DNA from: Fereydounia khargensis | Lineage: Eukaryota > Basidiomycota > Ustilaginomycetes > Urocystidales > Fereydouniaceae | Assembly: GCA_026413255.1 (NCBI GenBank) | Contig: JAOCZO010000018.1 | Span: 207,282 to 271,281, forward strand | Direction of reading: 5' to 3' | DNA length: 64,000 bases | Part shown: piece by piece, positions 9,184 to 19,845 of the stretch | Layout of the letters: every line of letters starts with the position of its first letter | Numbering within the stretch: the first letter of the stretch is position 1 | Made by a program: the position numbers and the translations under genes | The notes under the pieces: model-generated | The model's database searches: none | What the model was told of the DNA's origin: nothing | Seen by the model: only the letters and a program-made list of their open reading frames with translations

Positions 9184-11107
9184 GATGGTGACGGGAGAGC
9201 GCGGCGCGGGGGGGGGGGTGGGGGAAAGGTAAGGGTGATAGTGGTGAAGGTAGGACCAGAACGGGGGGACGGACGAAGCAGTCGTAGTATTTGGAGCAGG
9301 GTTGGCCAATGTGGTTTTATTCGCAGAACAAGTGAACAGGTTGGCTAGCTACGACGAGAGGGAGGAGGGCGAGAGGCAGCACGACAGCGGCGGCATGAGA
9401 AGCGAGCACAAGAGAAAGAGGGCAACAGCACATTCGGCAAGGCAGAGACGACAAGTGGGTTCGGATAAGGCGTCCAGCAAGCAGCACGAGCTCAAGCTAC
9501 CAAGTCGTTCTGTTCGCCTGCAATCAGCTTGACGGCTGCTATCAAGCGAGGTTTCAGCATGCAGATGCAGTCGAAGGCCAAGGGCGCGTCGCCGCAGAAG
9601 GCTTTAGGCTGAAAGACGAAGCAGAAACATTTTTTTTTCTTCTATTCTTTCTCCTTTGCCTCTGTCTCGCCCTCTGTCTGTGCTTGATCTGCGATGGGGT
9701 TCCGACCTGTACGGTAGTTCGCTAGCAAGCGATTCGCCTTGCCCACTCCAACTACGGTTACAGTACAGTACAGTACTGTACTCGTGATTACAGTACCGTG
9801 CTGGGGTCTGTGCGGCACCGTAACCAATTCTAGATTCAAGCTCAACCAAAGCCAGACCAGACTCCGTAAGGCAAGCCAAGGCAAGGCGTTCTCCGTACGG
9901 GTGTGCTTCTTTATCAGCGGGGCAACCTACACAGTACTGTGGCGTTGGGAGCGAGAGCCAGTGTGGGATTCTTGAATTTTTCTCGTCTCGCTCTCGCTCC
10001 ATATCCCGTGTCAAGTGGTTTGGTCAGGGCGAGGGTGGACGCGATAAGGCTGCGTGCGGGCATGTGGTCGGCCAGTCACAGTCAGCCTGCCTCGTTGATC
10101 TAGGCCAATGAGATGCGGGCCAAAGCACAGACACAGACACAGACACAGACGCGGCGGCCCGGAAAAATGCACACCTCGCCGTCTCTCTGCACACGGAGGT
10201 TTTCCAGCTTGGTTTCGATACGGTACAGTGCTGAACTGTACTAAGTTACATTAACTTTTTGTAGTTTTCGTTTTTCGCAGTACAGTACCGTACCGTACAG
10301 TGATGCAGCGCCAACGCCCAGGTCTCAGGTCTCAGACGAGTCGCGAATTCGGTGGCAAGGGTGCCGAAGTGGGTGGTCGTAAGCGAGCGGAGCGTCTGAT
10401 CCCCCTTTTTTTTCTTTTCTTTTTTCTCTCCTTTCTTCTTGCGCCCGCGCCAGGCGACAGAACAGGGCCGCGCTAGAAAGAAAATCTGAAAATCGCTTCT
10501 GGTTGGCGCACAGTAGCGTGCACTTGGCCGATCGCCCGCCAGTCCCGATAGAAAAGCCGCGGCCGGGGCTGGCCCCGATCACTGGCGGCAGGGGAGGCCC
10601 CGGGGGGGGGGCACCACCATCGCCATACACTGTGCTCAAACATGGCGGGGCAGAGGGACGGATACGTACTGGGGAAGGCATTACTGTGTCACAGGGGGTG
10701 GCGTATGCAGCAAGCACTGTTCTGTACCGCATCGCAATCTGTACTAGCTTATCACACGGACAGGCACAGGGTCTCTATCTGTTGCAGATTGACAGCACAA
10801 AGCACTGGGGCAACCCAATCAGATGCAGACATACCCTCGGACATCGCCGAAGCACAGATGTCACTGCTTTCCTCTTCCTTTCTCCCCGTCTCGCTCGTGC
10901 TCGTTACCCCGCACATGCTATTTCTAATCCCAGCACACAACCGTCTGTCCAGTCGTCGACACGGGACCATTCACAGTCGCAGTCTGAATCATCTCACCAT
11001 ACTGTAGATACTGTATCGCTCATTTCCGATACCATTCCTGCTGATACTGATGCCCGCCCCGATACGAATACAAAGACCGCAACATCATGCAGCGAGCAGT
11101 TGGTGCG
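9184..11107. other. 1.9-kb intergenic region, no gene seen
   Basis: It contains the upstream side of the purine permease gene and the downstream side of the lipoyl synthase fusion gene. It is rich in TACNGTA palindromes: a chain of four near 9763-9783, singles at about 9707 and 9790, chains near 10219 and 10278-10298, and two at about 11000-11016. Short CACAGA repeats occur near 10120-10150 and an A/T-rich tract near 10400-10440. Open frames here have no recognisable domain and unlikely composition. Confidence 0.5.
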
Positions 11108-13543
11108 TCACGCGACCGTCGCACTGCTGCTGTTGCTGCTCGCCGCCTCAGGGCTCACGGATGACGCCGACTGCCCCTTGCGCTGCTTGAGCACATTCTC
11201 GATAAAGAACTCTCCTGCCTTGTAGCTGCTACGGACCAGTGGTCCACTCGCCACGTACAGGAATCCAAGCTCCTCCGCCGTCTTTTGCCAGTGCTTGAAC
11301 TTGTCAGGCGTCACGTACTCAAACACCTTCATGTGACGCTTGGTCGGTCGCATGTACTGCCCGAACGTGACCACATCCACCTTGGCCTCACGCAGGTCCT
11401 TGAGTGTCTGCAGCACCTCCGCATCCTCCTCACCGCAGCCGAGCATGATCGATGTCTTGGTGATAAGCTCTGGCTTGGTCTTCTTGGCGTGCAGCAGCGT
11501 CGCCAGCGACTGGCGGTACTTGGCGCGACGGTCACGGACAAACGGCGTGGTTCGCTCCACTGTCTCGACATTGTGAGCATACACGTCCAAACCACTCAGT
11601 GCAACGTGCTCCACACATGCCGTGTCGCCCTGAAAGTCGGGCACGAGCGCCTCGACCAGAATCTTGGGCGACTTGAGCTTGATCTTGGAGATTGTTGACG
11701 CAATGTGCGACGCTCCACCGTCTGCAATGTCGTCCCTGTCCACAGAGGTAAGCACAATGTATCCAAGGCCCCAGCGGGAAATTGCTTCTGCCGTGTTCTC
11801 GGGCTCGTGTGGATCAAGTGGAGCGGGTGTTCGCGACGTCTTTACCGCGCAGAATCGGCAACCTCGCGTGCAAGTGTCGCCCATGATCATGATAGTGGCT
11901 GTGGCGTGCTCCTTGCCGCCGTTGCCTCCCCAGCACTCGCCAATGTTTGGGCAACGTGCCTCTTCGCAGACCGTGCTCAGTCCGAGTCCACGTAGGTCCT
12001 TCTTGATACGCGTGTAGTTGGGTCCTGTGGCGATCTTGGTCTTGAGGAACGACGGCTTCTTCATCTCGTTCTGTCGTCCGAGACGCACCACCTTGCCTGG
12101 CGGAGGCGCCGCACCATCCATGGCGACGACATCAATATTGCCCGAGGTAAAGTCGTCGATTGACATGTCCTCGGCAAGTTTGGCGCGGAAGGCAGCCATC
12201 CTCTCTGACTGCGCGGGGCGAGTGGCCGTCTTGTCTGCCGCTGCCGCTTGCTTGTCGTCTGGGGATGCAGCAGTAGTTGCGTAGCCACGGGCCGCCGCCT
12301 GGATCATGGCGGCTGATGGAAGGCCATCAAGCTGCGGTCGAGAGGCTCGTGCACCGGTGAGGCCAGTGCGCTGTCGTGGCGTAATCTGGGCGGGGTTGAT
12401 GATAGGAGGGCCCCATTCGCTAAAGTGGTCGCGCTGTGCAGACTTGGACATGCCCAGACGGCCACGCCAGCGAGGCCAGTGTACCAGGCGTTCGCGAGCA
12501 TCGTCGAGGTCGTGGGCTGAGGAAGCAGGGCTGAGTGCGGCGCGGAGAAGGAGCTTGGAATCCGACTCGCGGAGGTTGCCGTACCAGTCGCCATGAGGGT
12601 AGACCAAAGCGTTGGCAGCCCATGCATGGCCGCCGACATGGCTGATGGGCCAGACGTGGACCTTCTTGGGCGAAGGGCGACTGCTGGCGATGAGCTCTGC
12701 CTCGTTCTTGCGCACCTGCTCGCGGAGGCTGTTGAGAACAAGCTCGCCAGCTACGCCACAGCGGCAGTCGCGGGATGCGTGAGTGCAGACGTAGACGTGC
12801 GTCTCGTCCTCAGGCTTGGGCTTGCCTGTTTGGGCGCAAGCTTGCTGGAGGGCCTGATCAAGCTTTTGGCGGAAAGGAGCGCCTTGGTCGAGCGTGTTGA
12901 GCGAGAGGGGTCCGATCTTGGCAATCTTGCCAGGCTGGGTGTACGCGTACACGACAAACAGCTCGTCCTCTGCCGCCGAGTTGGGAACGGGTCGCATCAT
13001 TCGGGAGGTGGTAGGGTCCCACTCGGCACCAGATGCAGATGTGTCTGAACGAAGCGAGCCCTCAGAGAAGGAAATGCCAAAGCCCTCTAGCGATGCGCCC
13101 TTCTTGGATCGGCTGTCGAGCTCGGACATGAGCGGGCTGACAGACTCGAGGTGGGAGGGCCATGTACTAGCCGGACGAGATGTGTGGTGAGGGTGGACGA
13201 CGAGGTGGACCTGGTAGGAAGGGGCGGTTCCGGCGAGGGGCAGTCCGCTGTATGGCGCGACAGGCACGTTGCCGTGTTCGTCGACGGCTATGGAGATGTC
13301 CTGGCCGGAGATGGTCTTGGTTGATGTAGCTGATGTGGCTGATGCGGCTGATGCGGCTGATGCGGCGACGCGGCTGGCACTGGAAAAGGCGCGGTAGCCA
13401 CGGAGAGCGTCATGCTGTGCGACAGGTGCCGGTGTGGCAACCGAGGCAAGGGTCCTTCGGGTTGCCTTGACTGAAACGGGGGCAGCGCGAAGACGGAGGA
13501 GGCGAGGGGCCACGGTGCGCGAGGAAGAAGGAAGACTGCTCAT
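11108..13543 (-). CDS. LIP5: Fusion of Apd1/Aim32-type thioredoxin-like [2Fe-2S] protein with lipoyl synthase
   Basis: One uninterrupted frame of 811 residues. Residues 1-60 are Arg/Ser/Ala-rich with RRTLASVA and [11 protein letters not shown], a likely mitochondrial presequence. Residues about 85-375 match the sucrase/ferredoxin-like (Apd1/Aim32) family: [14 protein letters not shown] (C253, C260, C262) and [21 protein letters not shown] with the HxGGH pair H302/H306, the known type of Cys/His cluster ligands. Residues 449-785 are complete lipoyl synthase: auxiliary cluster [12 protein letters not shown] (C526, C531, C537), radical-SAM CTRGCRFC (C558, C562, C565), and terminal RSSYKAGE. It inserts sulfur into octanoyl groups on lipoate-dependent enzymes. 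An internal Met413 begins a second presequence-like stretch ([14 protein letters not shown]), so a separate lipoyl synthase could start at 12307. The arrangement is odd because these two proteins are normally encoded separately. Confidence 0.93.
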   Translation of the reverse strand: MSSLPSSSRTVAPRLLRLRAAPVSVKATRRTLASVATPAPVAQHDALRGYRAFSSASRVAASAASAASATSATSTKTISGQDISIAVDEHGNVPVAPYSGLPLAGTAPSYQVHLVVHPHHTSRPASTWPSHLESVSPLMSELDSRSKKGASLEGFGISFSEGSLRSDTSASGAEWDPTTSRMMRPVPNSAAEDELFVVYAYTQPGKIAKIGPLSLNTLDQGAPFRQKLDQALQQACAQTGKPKPEDETHVYVCTHASRDCRCGVAGELVLNSLREQVRKNEAELIASSRPSPKKVHVWPISHVGGHAWAANALVYPHGDWYGNLRESDSKLLLRAALSPASSAHDLDDARERLVHWPRWRGRLGMSKSAQRDHFSEWGPPIINPAQITPRQRTGLTGARASRPQLDGLPSAAMIQAAARGYATTAASPDDKQAAAADKTATRPAQSERMAAFRAKLAEDMSIDDFTSGNIDVVAMDGAAPPPGKVVRLGRQNEMKKPSFLKTKIATGPNYTRIKKDLRGLGLSTVCEEARCPNIGECWGGNGGKEHATATIMIMGDTCTRGCRFCAVKTSRTPAPLDPHEPENTAEAISRWGLGYIVLTSVDRDDIADGGASHIASTISKIKLKSPKILVEALVPDFQGDTACVEHVALSGLDVYAHNVETVERTTPFVRDRRAKYRQSLATLLHAKKTKPELITKTSIMLGCGEEDAEVLQTLKDLREAKVDVVTFGQYMRPTKRHMKVFEYVTPDKFKHWQKTAEELGFLYVASGPLVRSSYKAGEFFIENVLKQRKGQSASSVSPEAASSNSSSATVA

Positions 13544-14123
13544 GACTCTCTCCGTCCTCTATGGTGTCGGCGGCGATGGTCGTGGGAGGAGAAGCAGCAA
13601 GCAAGCGTAGGATGTGAACTCAAGCGCCCTCCGATTGGTCCGGCCCTCCTTCTCCGGGGCTAAACAACAGTGTGGCGCTGAGCAGTATAATTCGTAACTT
13701 GCTCGACTCTACTTGGAAATAAGTTAATCAATGTTGGGAAAAATGTGAATTCAAATTACGTAAGCAGAACAGGGTTTTGTTGGTCACCCCAAGCAAGAAG
13801 CAAGCAAAGAAATAATACAGTAATTGTTAGTACTTACCAACTCGAGCCGAGTCGAATCCGACCAGTTTGACAGTCCCAGCCCGCCAAGCCAGCAAGCAAG
13901 CCAGCAAGCAAGCCAGCAAGCAAGCCAGCCGCCTTGCATCCTACGGGTCGGCTCTGACGGCTCGGACCTTTCCATTGCTTGCACTCTGGCACTCGCACAC
14001 TCATGCAATCTCCCGTGGCATAGAATGATGAAATGGTACTAGTGTGACAATATACATGCAATAGGTACAGCCAGGACGAGAAAGCCGGCCAAAGGCGCGA
14101 GGAGAAGGGCAAGGGTAACGGTG
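13544..14123. other. Spacer upstream of the lipoyl synthase fusion gene
   Basis: 580 bases between two minus-strand genes. It contains a 12-base minisatellite of CAAGCAAGCCAG units at about 13884-13931 and one TACAGTA near 13817. It should hold the promoter of the fusion gene at its left side. No protein gene is seen. Confidence 0.5.
13884..13931. repeat. CAAGCAAGCCAG minisatellite
   Basis: About four near-perfect 12-base units (AGCAAGCAAGCC phase) in tandem. They lie in intergenic DNA. Confidence 0.8.
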
Positions 14124-15126
14124 CTATTCCTCTGCCTCTTCCCCCTCGTCCTCGTCGTCTTGCTTTTTCCGCTTGACAGCACGCTTGAGGTCGTCTGGGC
14201 CAATCGTGTATCCCAACCGCAGCTTCTCTTCCAGCCTGCGGATCTCTTCCAGGCTTTCGCTTTTTTCGATCGCCTCCTCAATCGCCTTTTTCTCCTCAAC
14301 TGTCATCAGCCTGCCCGCGGCGCCGTTCGCTGGCTTTCCCGGCTCAAATGTGCGCTGCTTGACTAGGTCTTCGTGCATCTCGGCATCTGCTGGCCCTGCC
14401 TCGCCCTCGCCCTCACCGCCCCTCTTGCGCATGATGGACGCCGCCAACGCCGAGGGCCGTCCGTCTTCCGTCTCCATGAGCTGCTTGGCCAGCTCTCGCT
14501 CTTGGTTTCGCACCCGTCGAAAGTCGAGCACACGCACTGAGGGAACCTTCCAGATGACAAACTCGCGGTAGTTCTTTTCGCGACTAACCGGGTTGCCCAT
14601 CAGGGAGAGGTACTCGAGCTGCCGCAGCTTGGAGAGATGTGCTACTTGGCCGAGGTCGCTGATCGAGTTGTTGGTGAGCACTAGCGTTTGGAGCGAGGGT
14701 ATCGTGAATGCAAGGCGTGGATCAATACGAGCGATCAGATTGTTGGCCAGACCGAGGTTCTTGAGTTGTGCAAGCAGGGGAAAGTTGCCGAGGAAACGAA
14801 TGTCATTGTCTGTCAGGTCGATAGTGTCATTCTGGTCTTTTGTGACACCGAGATTCTCAATTGCTGGGATCTTGAGACCTGAAAGGTGAAAGGGGGCATG
14901 GCATTTCAACGTCAGATCGATGCTTCAACCTTTCTTAGAGCCTTGTCAGGAACATACCTCTCAAGTCAAGCTAGATCCGGAACGAGTAAGCCAGAGCACA
15001 TGCATGTCAGTGTGTGGTTGGATGCAAAGTAAAACGAGTGGAGAGCATAGCATCACTCACCTCTCTGTCTTTGAGCGTGTTGATAAACGAGCTGCTGCGA
15101 GCAAGGAGCTCGGGAGTGAGCTTCAT
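14124..15126 (-). CDS. LEA1: U2 snRNP protein A' (leucine-rich repeat)
   Basis: Spliceosomal protein that forms a heterodimer with U2B'' on U2 snRNA stem-loop IV. Exons on the minus strand: 15126-15061, 14970-14958 (13 nt) and 14878-14124, encoding 277 residues. Exon 1 gives MKLTPELLARSSSFINTLKDRE; the 13-nt exon plus one base gives LDLRG; exon 3 continues LKIPAIENLGVTKDQND. That join recreates the conserved U2A' start. Leucine-rich repeats follow (IDLTDNDIRFLGNFPLL, LKNLGLANNLIARID, LQTLVLTNNSISDLG) and the cap LEYLSLMGNPVSREKNYREF, then VLDFRRV. The C-terminal third is charged. Without the microexon the LRR start is lost, so the structure is well supported. Confidence 0.96.
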
Positions 15127-17054
15127 GGTGTTGCTCCTCGATGGATGGTGGTGGATGTCTCCAATCCCCGAGCAAGGCAACTAACTAGTTGCAAGAAGAG
15201 CGAGATGCGTGTTTCGATCACGTGGAGGGTCTGCGGTTCTTTCACTCGCGCGGGTGCGTTGGTCCGCTCGCCAGGCTTGTCTACTGTTGCCCGCAGTACG
15301 TTGACTGGTTCAAAAAAAAAAAAAAAAAAAAAGGAAAGAAAAAAAAGATCCTCGACGGGGCCATAGAGTAAAGCATAAAAGCACACACCACAACGCCATC
15401 GCATTCCCATCATGACCTCCGCCATTACCATCAACGTCCACCAGACTGTAATCGACAATCTGACGCCGAACCATCCCGCCCCGACCCGACCCGAACCGAC
15501 CAGAACCGACCCGACCTGTGACTGCCGATTGACGTCTGTGAGATCCCTTGCGCTCCATTTCCCATTCCCCCCTTCCCATTCTAGTCTTCCTACCACGGAC
15601 CCATTCTGCCCGCACGATGCCCCAGTTTTCGTAGCGGTTCCTGGTGAGGGTCCAACAATAAATCCCGGTACAACGGGAGGCTCAGTCTCTCTGCCGCACT
15701 CACCACGTAAAGGGTGTTGGCAGGTGGGCTGGGCTAGCTGTTCTGTCTCGATCCGCAAAGTGGGACGTGCCCCTTCCGGGGGGCGATCTCCTTGGCGATA
15801 GAGGCGGGACGGGCAACAATTTATCCTTCATCTCCTACGAGGTGACTTTTTTTAAGGAGGATCGTGATCATCCGCAATGCATAAAGTACAGTATCGTGTT
15901 CAGCCGATGACATGGGAGTGAGTGTGTGATACGGTCAGATGCGTGGGGATGATTCATTGCTCGCATGAGAGACGACACATGTCGTCGTCGTGTTTGTTTG
16001 TGTCGAGTTGGCAGGGCGATTTCGAGCGAGACGGGAGCGGCCATCACGCAGTACAGTACAGAGGGCGTGTCGGAGCAGGAGGAAAACAAGGGCGCGAAAG
16101 GGGCTCGCTCGCAGGGTTCTCTCTCCTCGTGCTCTTGCGCTCTTGCCCAAACTGGCTGCCTGCTGGGCCCAGGCGCCGTCCGTCAGAATCAGGGGTCCAC
16201 AACATACAGTACAGTAGAGAGAGTACTGTATCGCGCGTTGACGCGCACGGACGGACTCTTGGATTGCCTGACCTGGCCTGGCCTGGCCTGCTTGTTTTCC
16301 TGTGCCCAAAGAGGGAATCAACAGACTCAATCGACCATGGCCACGCGCGCGCATATCGATGCGAACGGGCAGCAGCAGCAGAGCAGATCATCTGGATAGA
16401 CGGATGGATCGAGCGAGGCTTCCGCCTGGTCAGGTGCGGTGTAATGATTCCAATTTCATGCTAAACTTTGACACGGACGGGCGCCGAGCAGCGAGCAGCG
16501 AGCAGCGAGCGGCTCACACCCGACAGACAGGCTAGAGCTAGAGCCGTGACAGAGGAGGCCCACCCAAACAAAGCTAACAACGAGGCAGATGCCAAGTTAA
16601 CCATAGTGTCAAAGCCTAAACTGAACTGCGCAGAGCGTGTGAATGTGATGTGACCAGACAGACTCGTTCGTTCCCCTGAGCTGTACCCCACTTTGTTGTT
16701 TTTGTTTTTTGGATTTTGTATTCTGGGCGTCACCTCGCAAGCTCATACTCACCGAGACGCTTTCTCTTACACGCTCACACGCTTCGGTTGGGGTTGTCAA
16801 CCAGAGCCCCAATCCAACCAACCTGCAGAGCAGCAGCCTTGCCCCTTGCCCTTGCCCTTGCTCCTTCCCTTTCCCTTCCCACCACCATCTGCAGTCGTCC
16901 GCTTCCCCGTCCGCTTCCCCGTCCGCGTCCCCGTCCGCGTCCCCGTTCCCGTCCATCCATCCACATTCACCCACACACTTGCCAATGCCCACTCACGCTC
17001 TGACCTAACGACCGACCGACCCGACTTGACGAGCACTCACGCCCCTCCTCCGTC
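15127..17054. other. 1.9-kb divergent intergenic region
   Basis: It separates the start codons of the U2A' gene (minus) and the RhoGAP gene (plus). Contents: a 21-base A run at 15312-15332, CCGACCCGAC-type repeats near 15480-15515, TACNGTA palindromes near 15888, 16051 and 16204-16230, an AGCGAGCAGCG repeat near 16490, and long CT-rich and GTCCGC repeat DNA at 16830-16960 before the ATG at 17055. The open frames in it look like chance products. Confidence 0.5.
15312..15332. repeat. A tract of 21 bases
   Basis: An uninterrupted A run upstream of the U2A' gene, reading as a T run in that gene's direction. Similar long tracts occur at 5436-5457 and 29429-29450. Confidence 0.85.
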
Positions 17055-18743
17055 ATGGTCCAGCCCTCAACCTCGCCGGACGCGACGACGCCGGACTCGT
17101 CCACATTCGCGACACCCTCCACGTCGCCCTCACAGACCATTACGCCCAACTCGCACTCGCGCTACAAGACAGCTACCGCCACACTCTCCGCCGCGTTTGC
17201 CAGCATCTGGGGCTCGTACGCGCAGCCCACCGCCACGCCCGTACCAGCGGCCGAGAAGGATGCGCCGCCCGTCTCGCCATCACCATCACCATCGCCATCG
17301 CCATCGCCAGCATGGACGCGCACAGCCGCGCGCGGAAAGAGCCGTGGCGCGATTCCGTTTGATATCTCGTCCCCGACGTCGAGCTCGCCCGGTGGTGGGC
17401 GACACAGTGTGTTTGAGACGCCAGAGTCGGTCGCCGGTCCCAGTTCTCCGCGCAGCGCGAGCGGCTACCCGTACACGCCCGACTCGCCGACGAACGCGTA
17501 CTCGACCCTGTCACGGCTGCGCAACCGGCCATCGCAGAGCAGCCTGCGCTCTGGATCCACGTTCCTCTGGGCCTCGAGCGCATCGCCCAGCTCCGGCACG
17601 GCGGGCGGTGGAGCTGGAGCCCAAGCCCAGTCCAACTGGGAGGCTGAGCGGGCGCGCATCGAAAAGCTGGACGACCACGTGCGCCGCATCGTCTTCCAGG
17701 CCGGGCTGGACCACGAGTCGCGGCCGATGGTCGTGCTCGCCGCCTGCTGTCTCCCCGACCCGCGGGAGGTGGACTACGACGCGCTGTTCGAGCGCATCCT
17801 GTCCACGCTCGACCTGTTCGTCGAGACCGAGTACACGGTCGTCTACTTTGCCAGTGGCGGGCGGTACCGGCCTGCGTGGAACTGGATCTGGAAGGCGTAT
17901 CGGCGCCTCAGCCGGCCGTACAGGAAGAACCTGAAGCGGCTGTATATTGTGCACCCGACGCTGTTTACGCGCGCGCTGCTGCAGTGCGTGAGCACGGGCG
18001 CGTACTTTGTTAGTCCCAAGTTCGGGCGCAAGGTGACGCAGCTGCACACGCTGGCGGGGCTGGCGGAGCACGTGCCGCTCGCGCAGATCGAGGTGCCGGC
18101 TGAGGTGGCGGCGCTCGAGCCTGACGTGGCGCGCGCGCTCAATGTGGGTCCGCGGCGCGGACGGGTGTTTGGGCTCCCGCTGGCTGAGGTGGCGTGCGAG
18201 CCCGCATCCGCATCCGGGGCTGGGGCGGGGGCGGGGGCGGGGTTGCCGGAGGTGGTGCGCGACTGCATCGCAGCGCTGACGGGGGTGCTGCCGAACGGCG
18301 TGCGCCCGCTCGAGGTGGAAGGGCTGTTCCGGCGCAGTCCGGCGTCGGCGGCGCTGTCGGCGGCGCGGGCGACCTACGACCGCGGGGAGCGCGTGACGTT
18401 CGCTGACGCCCACCTGCCCGCTGCGCTGCTCAAGCTCTTCCTGCGCAGCCTGCCCGAGCCGCTCCTCCCGCTCCCCATACCGCCCACACACGCCCTACCG
18501 CCCCGCGAGCGCGCGCTCACAGACGCCCTGCTCGCCCTGCTCGCCCGTGTCTCCCGCTCCCCCGCTACCCGCATGGACGCCGCGAGCCTAGCCACCATCT
18601 TCGCTCCCACCCTCCTAGGCCCCACCGACCTACACACCCTCCTAGCCGCCCGAGACACGCTCGCCGCAGAAATCGAAAACTCCCTCCCCCGACTCCTACA
18701 CGTAACCGACAAGGCCCACCCCGTCCTCGCTCAGGTCTCTTGA
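17055..18743 (+). CDS. CRAL-TRIO-like plus RhoGAP protein (ARHGAP1/Ecm25 type)
   Basis: An intronless frame of 562 residues. Residues 1-200 are Ser/Thr/Pro-rich and presumably disordered. Residues about 205-350 resemble the Sec14-like (CRAL-TRIO/BCH) module of p50RhoGAP: MVVLAACCLPDPREVDYD, YTVVYFASGG, WNWIWKAYRRLSRPYRKNLKRLYIVHP. A RhoGAP domain follows from about residue 375: FGLPLAEVAC, EGLFRRSPASAAL with the arginine finger at R426, LPAALLKLFLRSLPEPLLP, and SLATIFAPTLLGP. It should stimulate GTP hydrolysis by a Rho/Cdc42-type GTPase, with the lipid-binding-like module guiding it to membranes; the specific GTPase is unknown. It ends 153 bases from the convergent Yta7-like gene. Confidence 0.88.
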   Translation: MVQPSTSPDATTPDSSTFATPSTSPSQTITPNSHSRYKTATATLSAAFASIWGSYAQPTATPVPAAEKDAPPVSPSPSPSPSPSPAWTRTAARGKSRGAIPFDISSPTSSSPGGGRHSVFETPESVAGPSSPRSASGYPYTPDSPTNAYSTLSRLRNRPSQSSLRSGSTFLWASSASPSSGTAGGGAGAQAQSNWEAERARIEKLDDHVRRIVFQAGLDHESRPMVVLAACCLPDPREVDYDALFERILSTLDLFVETEYTVVYFASGGRYRPAWNWIWKAYRRLSRPYRKNLKRLYIVHPTLFTRALLQCVSTGAYFVSPKFGRKVTQLHTLAGLAEHVPLAQIEVPAEVAALEPDVARALNVGPRRGRVFGLPLAEVACEPASASGAGAGAGAGLPEVVRDCIAALTGVLPNGVRPLEVEGLFRRSPASAALSAARATYDRGERVTFADAHLPAALLKLFLRSLPEPLLPLPIPPTHALPPRERALTDALLALLARVSRSPATRMDAASLATIFAPTLLGPTDLHTLLAARDTLAAEIENSLPRLLHVTDKAHPVLAQVS

Positions 18744-18896
18744 CCCAAGCCCCCTTTTTTTTTTCCCTTCCCTTCTCGCTTGGTTCTTTGATTGTATTGT
18801 AGCACGAAACAGATACGACACACATGTAATGCTAACGTCACGGGTTATGGACACGCGAGCGATGGAACGGAAAGGAACGACTGGCTGCGGCCACGG

Positions 18897-19814
18897 CTAC
18901 GGGATGCTGCTGATGCGGGCACGACGCTCCTCGCTCACGGCGGTCGTAATGGCATCAACGAGTGCATGGAGCTCGCGCAGCAGCGCGCCGCGGTTCCATT
19001 CGGATCGGTGCGTCCAGACCAGGTTGAAGGCTGCCGCGCGCATCTGCTCGAGCTGCTCAATGCTAAAGTTGGCTGTCTGCGCTAGAATGTACGCCGACAG
19101 GTCGGCCAGCCGGTTGCGGTCGATCTGGAACGGCGGGTGCACTGGTGCTGGTGCTGGTGCTGGTGCTGCGGCCACGACCTCCTTCTCCTCCGCTTGCGGC
19201 CCCGGTTGGTCGTCGAGTCGGATCCGCTTGCTCTCGTCGTCGCCACCGTCCTGCGGCTGACTGCGCGCGCGCTTGTGTCCGCGCTCGATCGCTGCAATGT
19301 CCACGGGATCCGAAATCTCAGGCTCGCGGCCTTGCACGCGCGCACTCTGTCGCTCGCCCTTGGCCGGTTCCGGTGCAGCAGCAGCAGCAGCAGCAGCAGC
19401 AGACGCTTCAGCTTCAGCCTTGCGAGCAGCGGCACGCGCCGCCATGCGATCGCACTCAGCCCGGAAGGCCGCATCGACCCACTGGTCCAGCAGCACAATC
19501 GCCAGGTTGCGCATCTGATGTGCCCGGAACTGTCGATCGCCGTCCACCGACGCAGCCTCGTCCGCATTGTGAACAATCTTGGCAAGGTCCTCGAGGAAGG
19601 CGCCAACCGTAAAGTAGCCGTTGTAGTACAGCTTCTTTTGCATCTTTTCCAGGTTCATCGTCCACAGCGTCGTGTCGACCACAATGTATGGGCTGTCGTC
19701 GTCCGCGCAAGGCTTCTCTGTTGTTTCCACTGTTCCGTTCGCCTGAGACGGTGGTGGAAGCTCGCTCGACTCGCCCGTAACGGTTCGCGTCCCCTCCTCT
19801 GGTACGGCGGCGGT

Positions 19815-19845
<31 letters not shown>

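Noticed and set aside
10503-11225. 240-codon plus-strand frame
   Set aside because: No domain, chance-like composition, and its end overlaps the lipoyl synthase CDS on the other strand.
15922-16464. 180-codon frame in the spacer before the RhoGAP gene
   Set aside because: It spans TACNGTA chains and has no conserved feature or signal.
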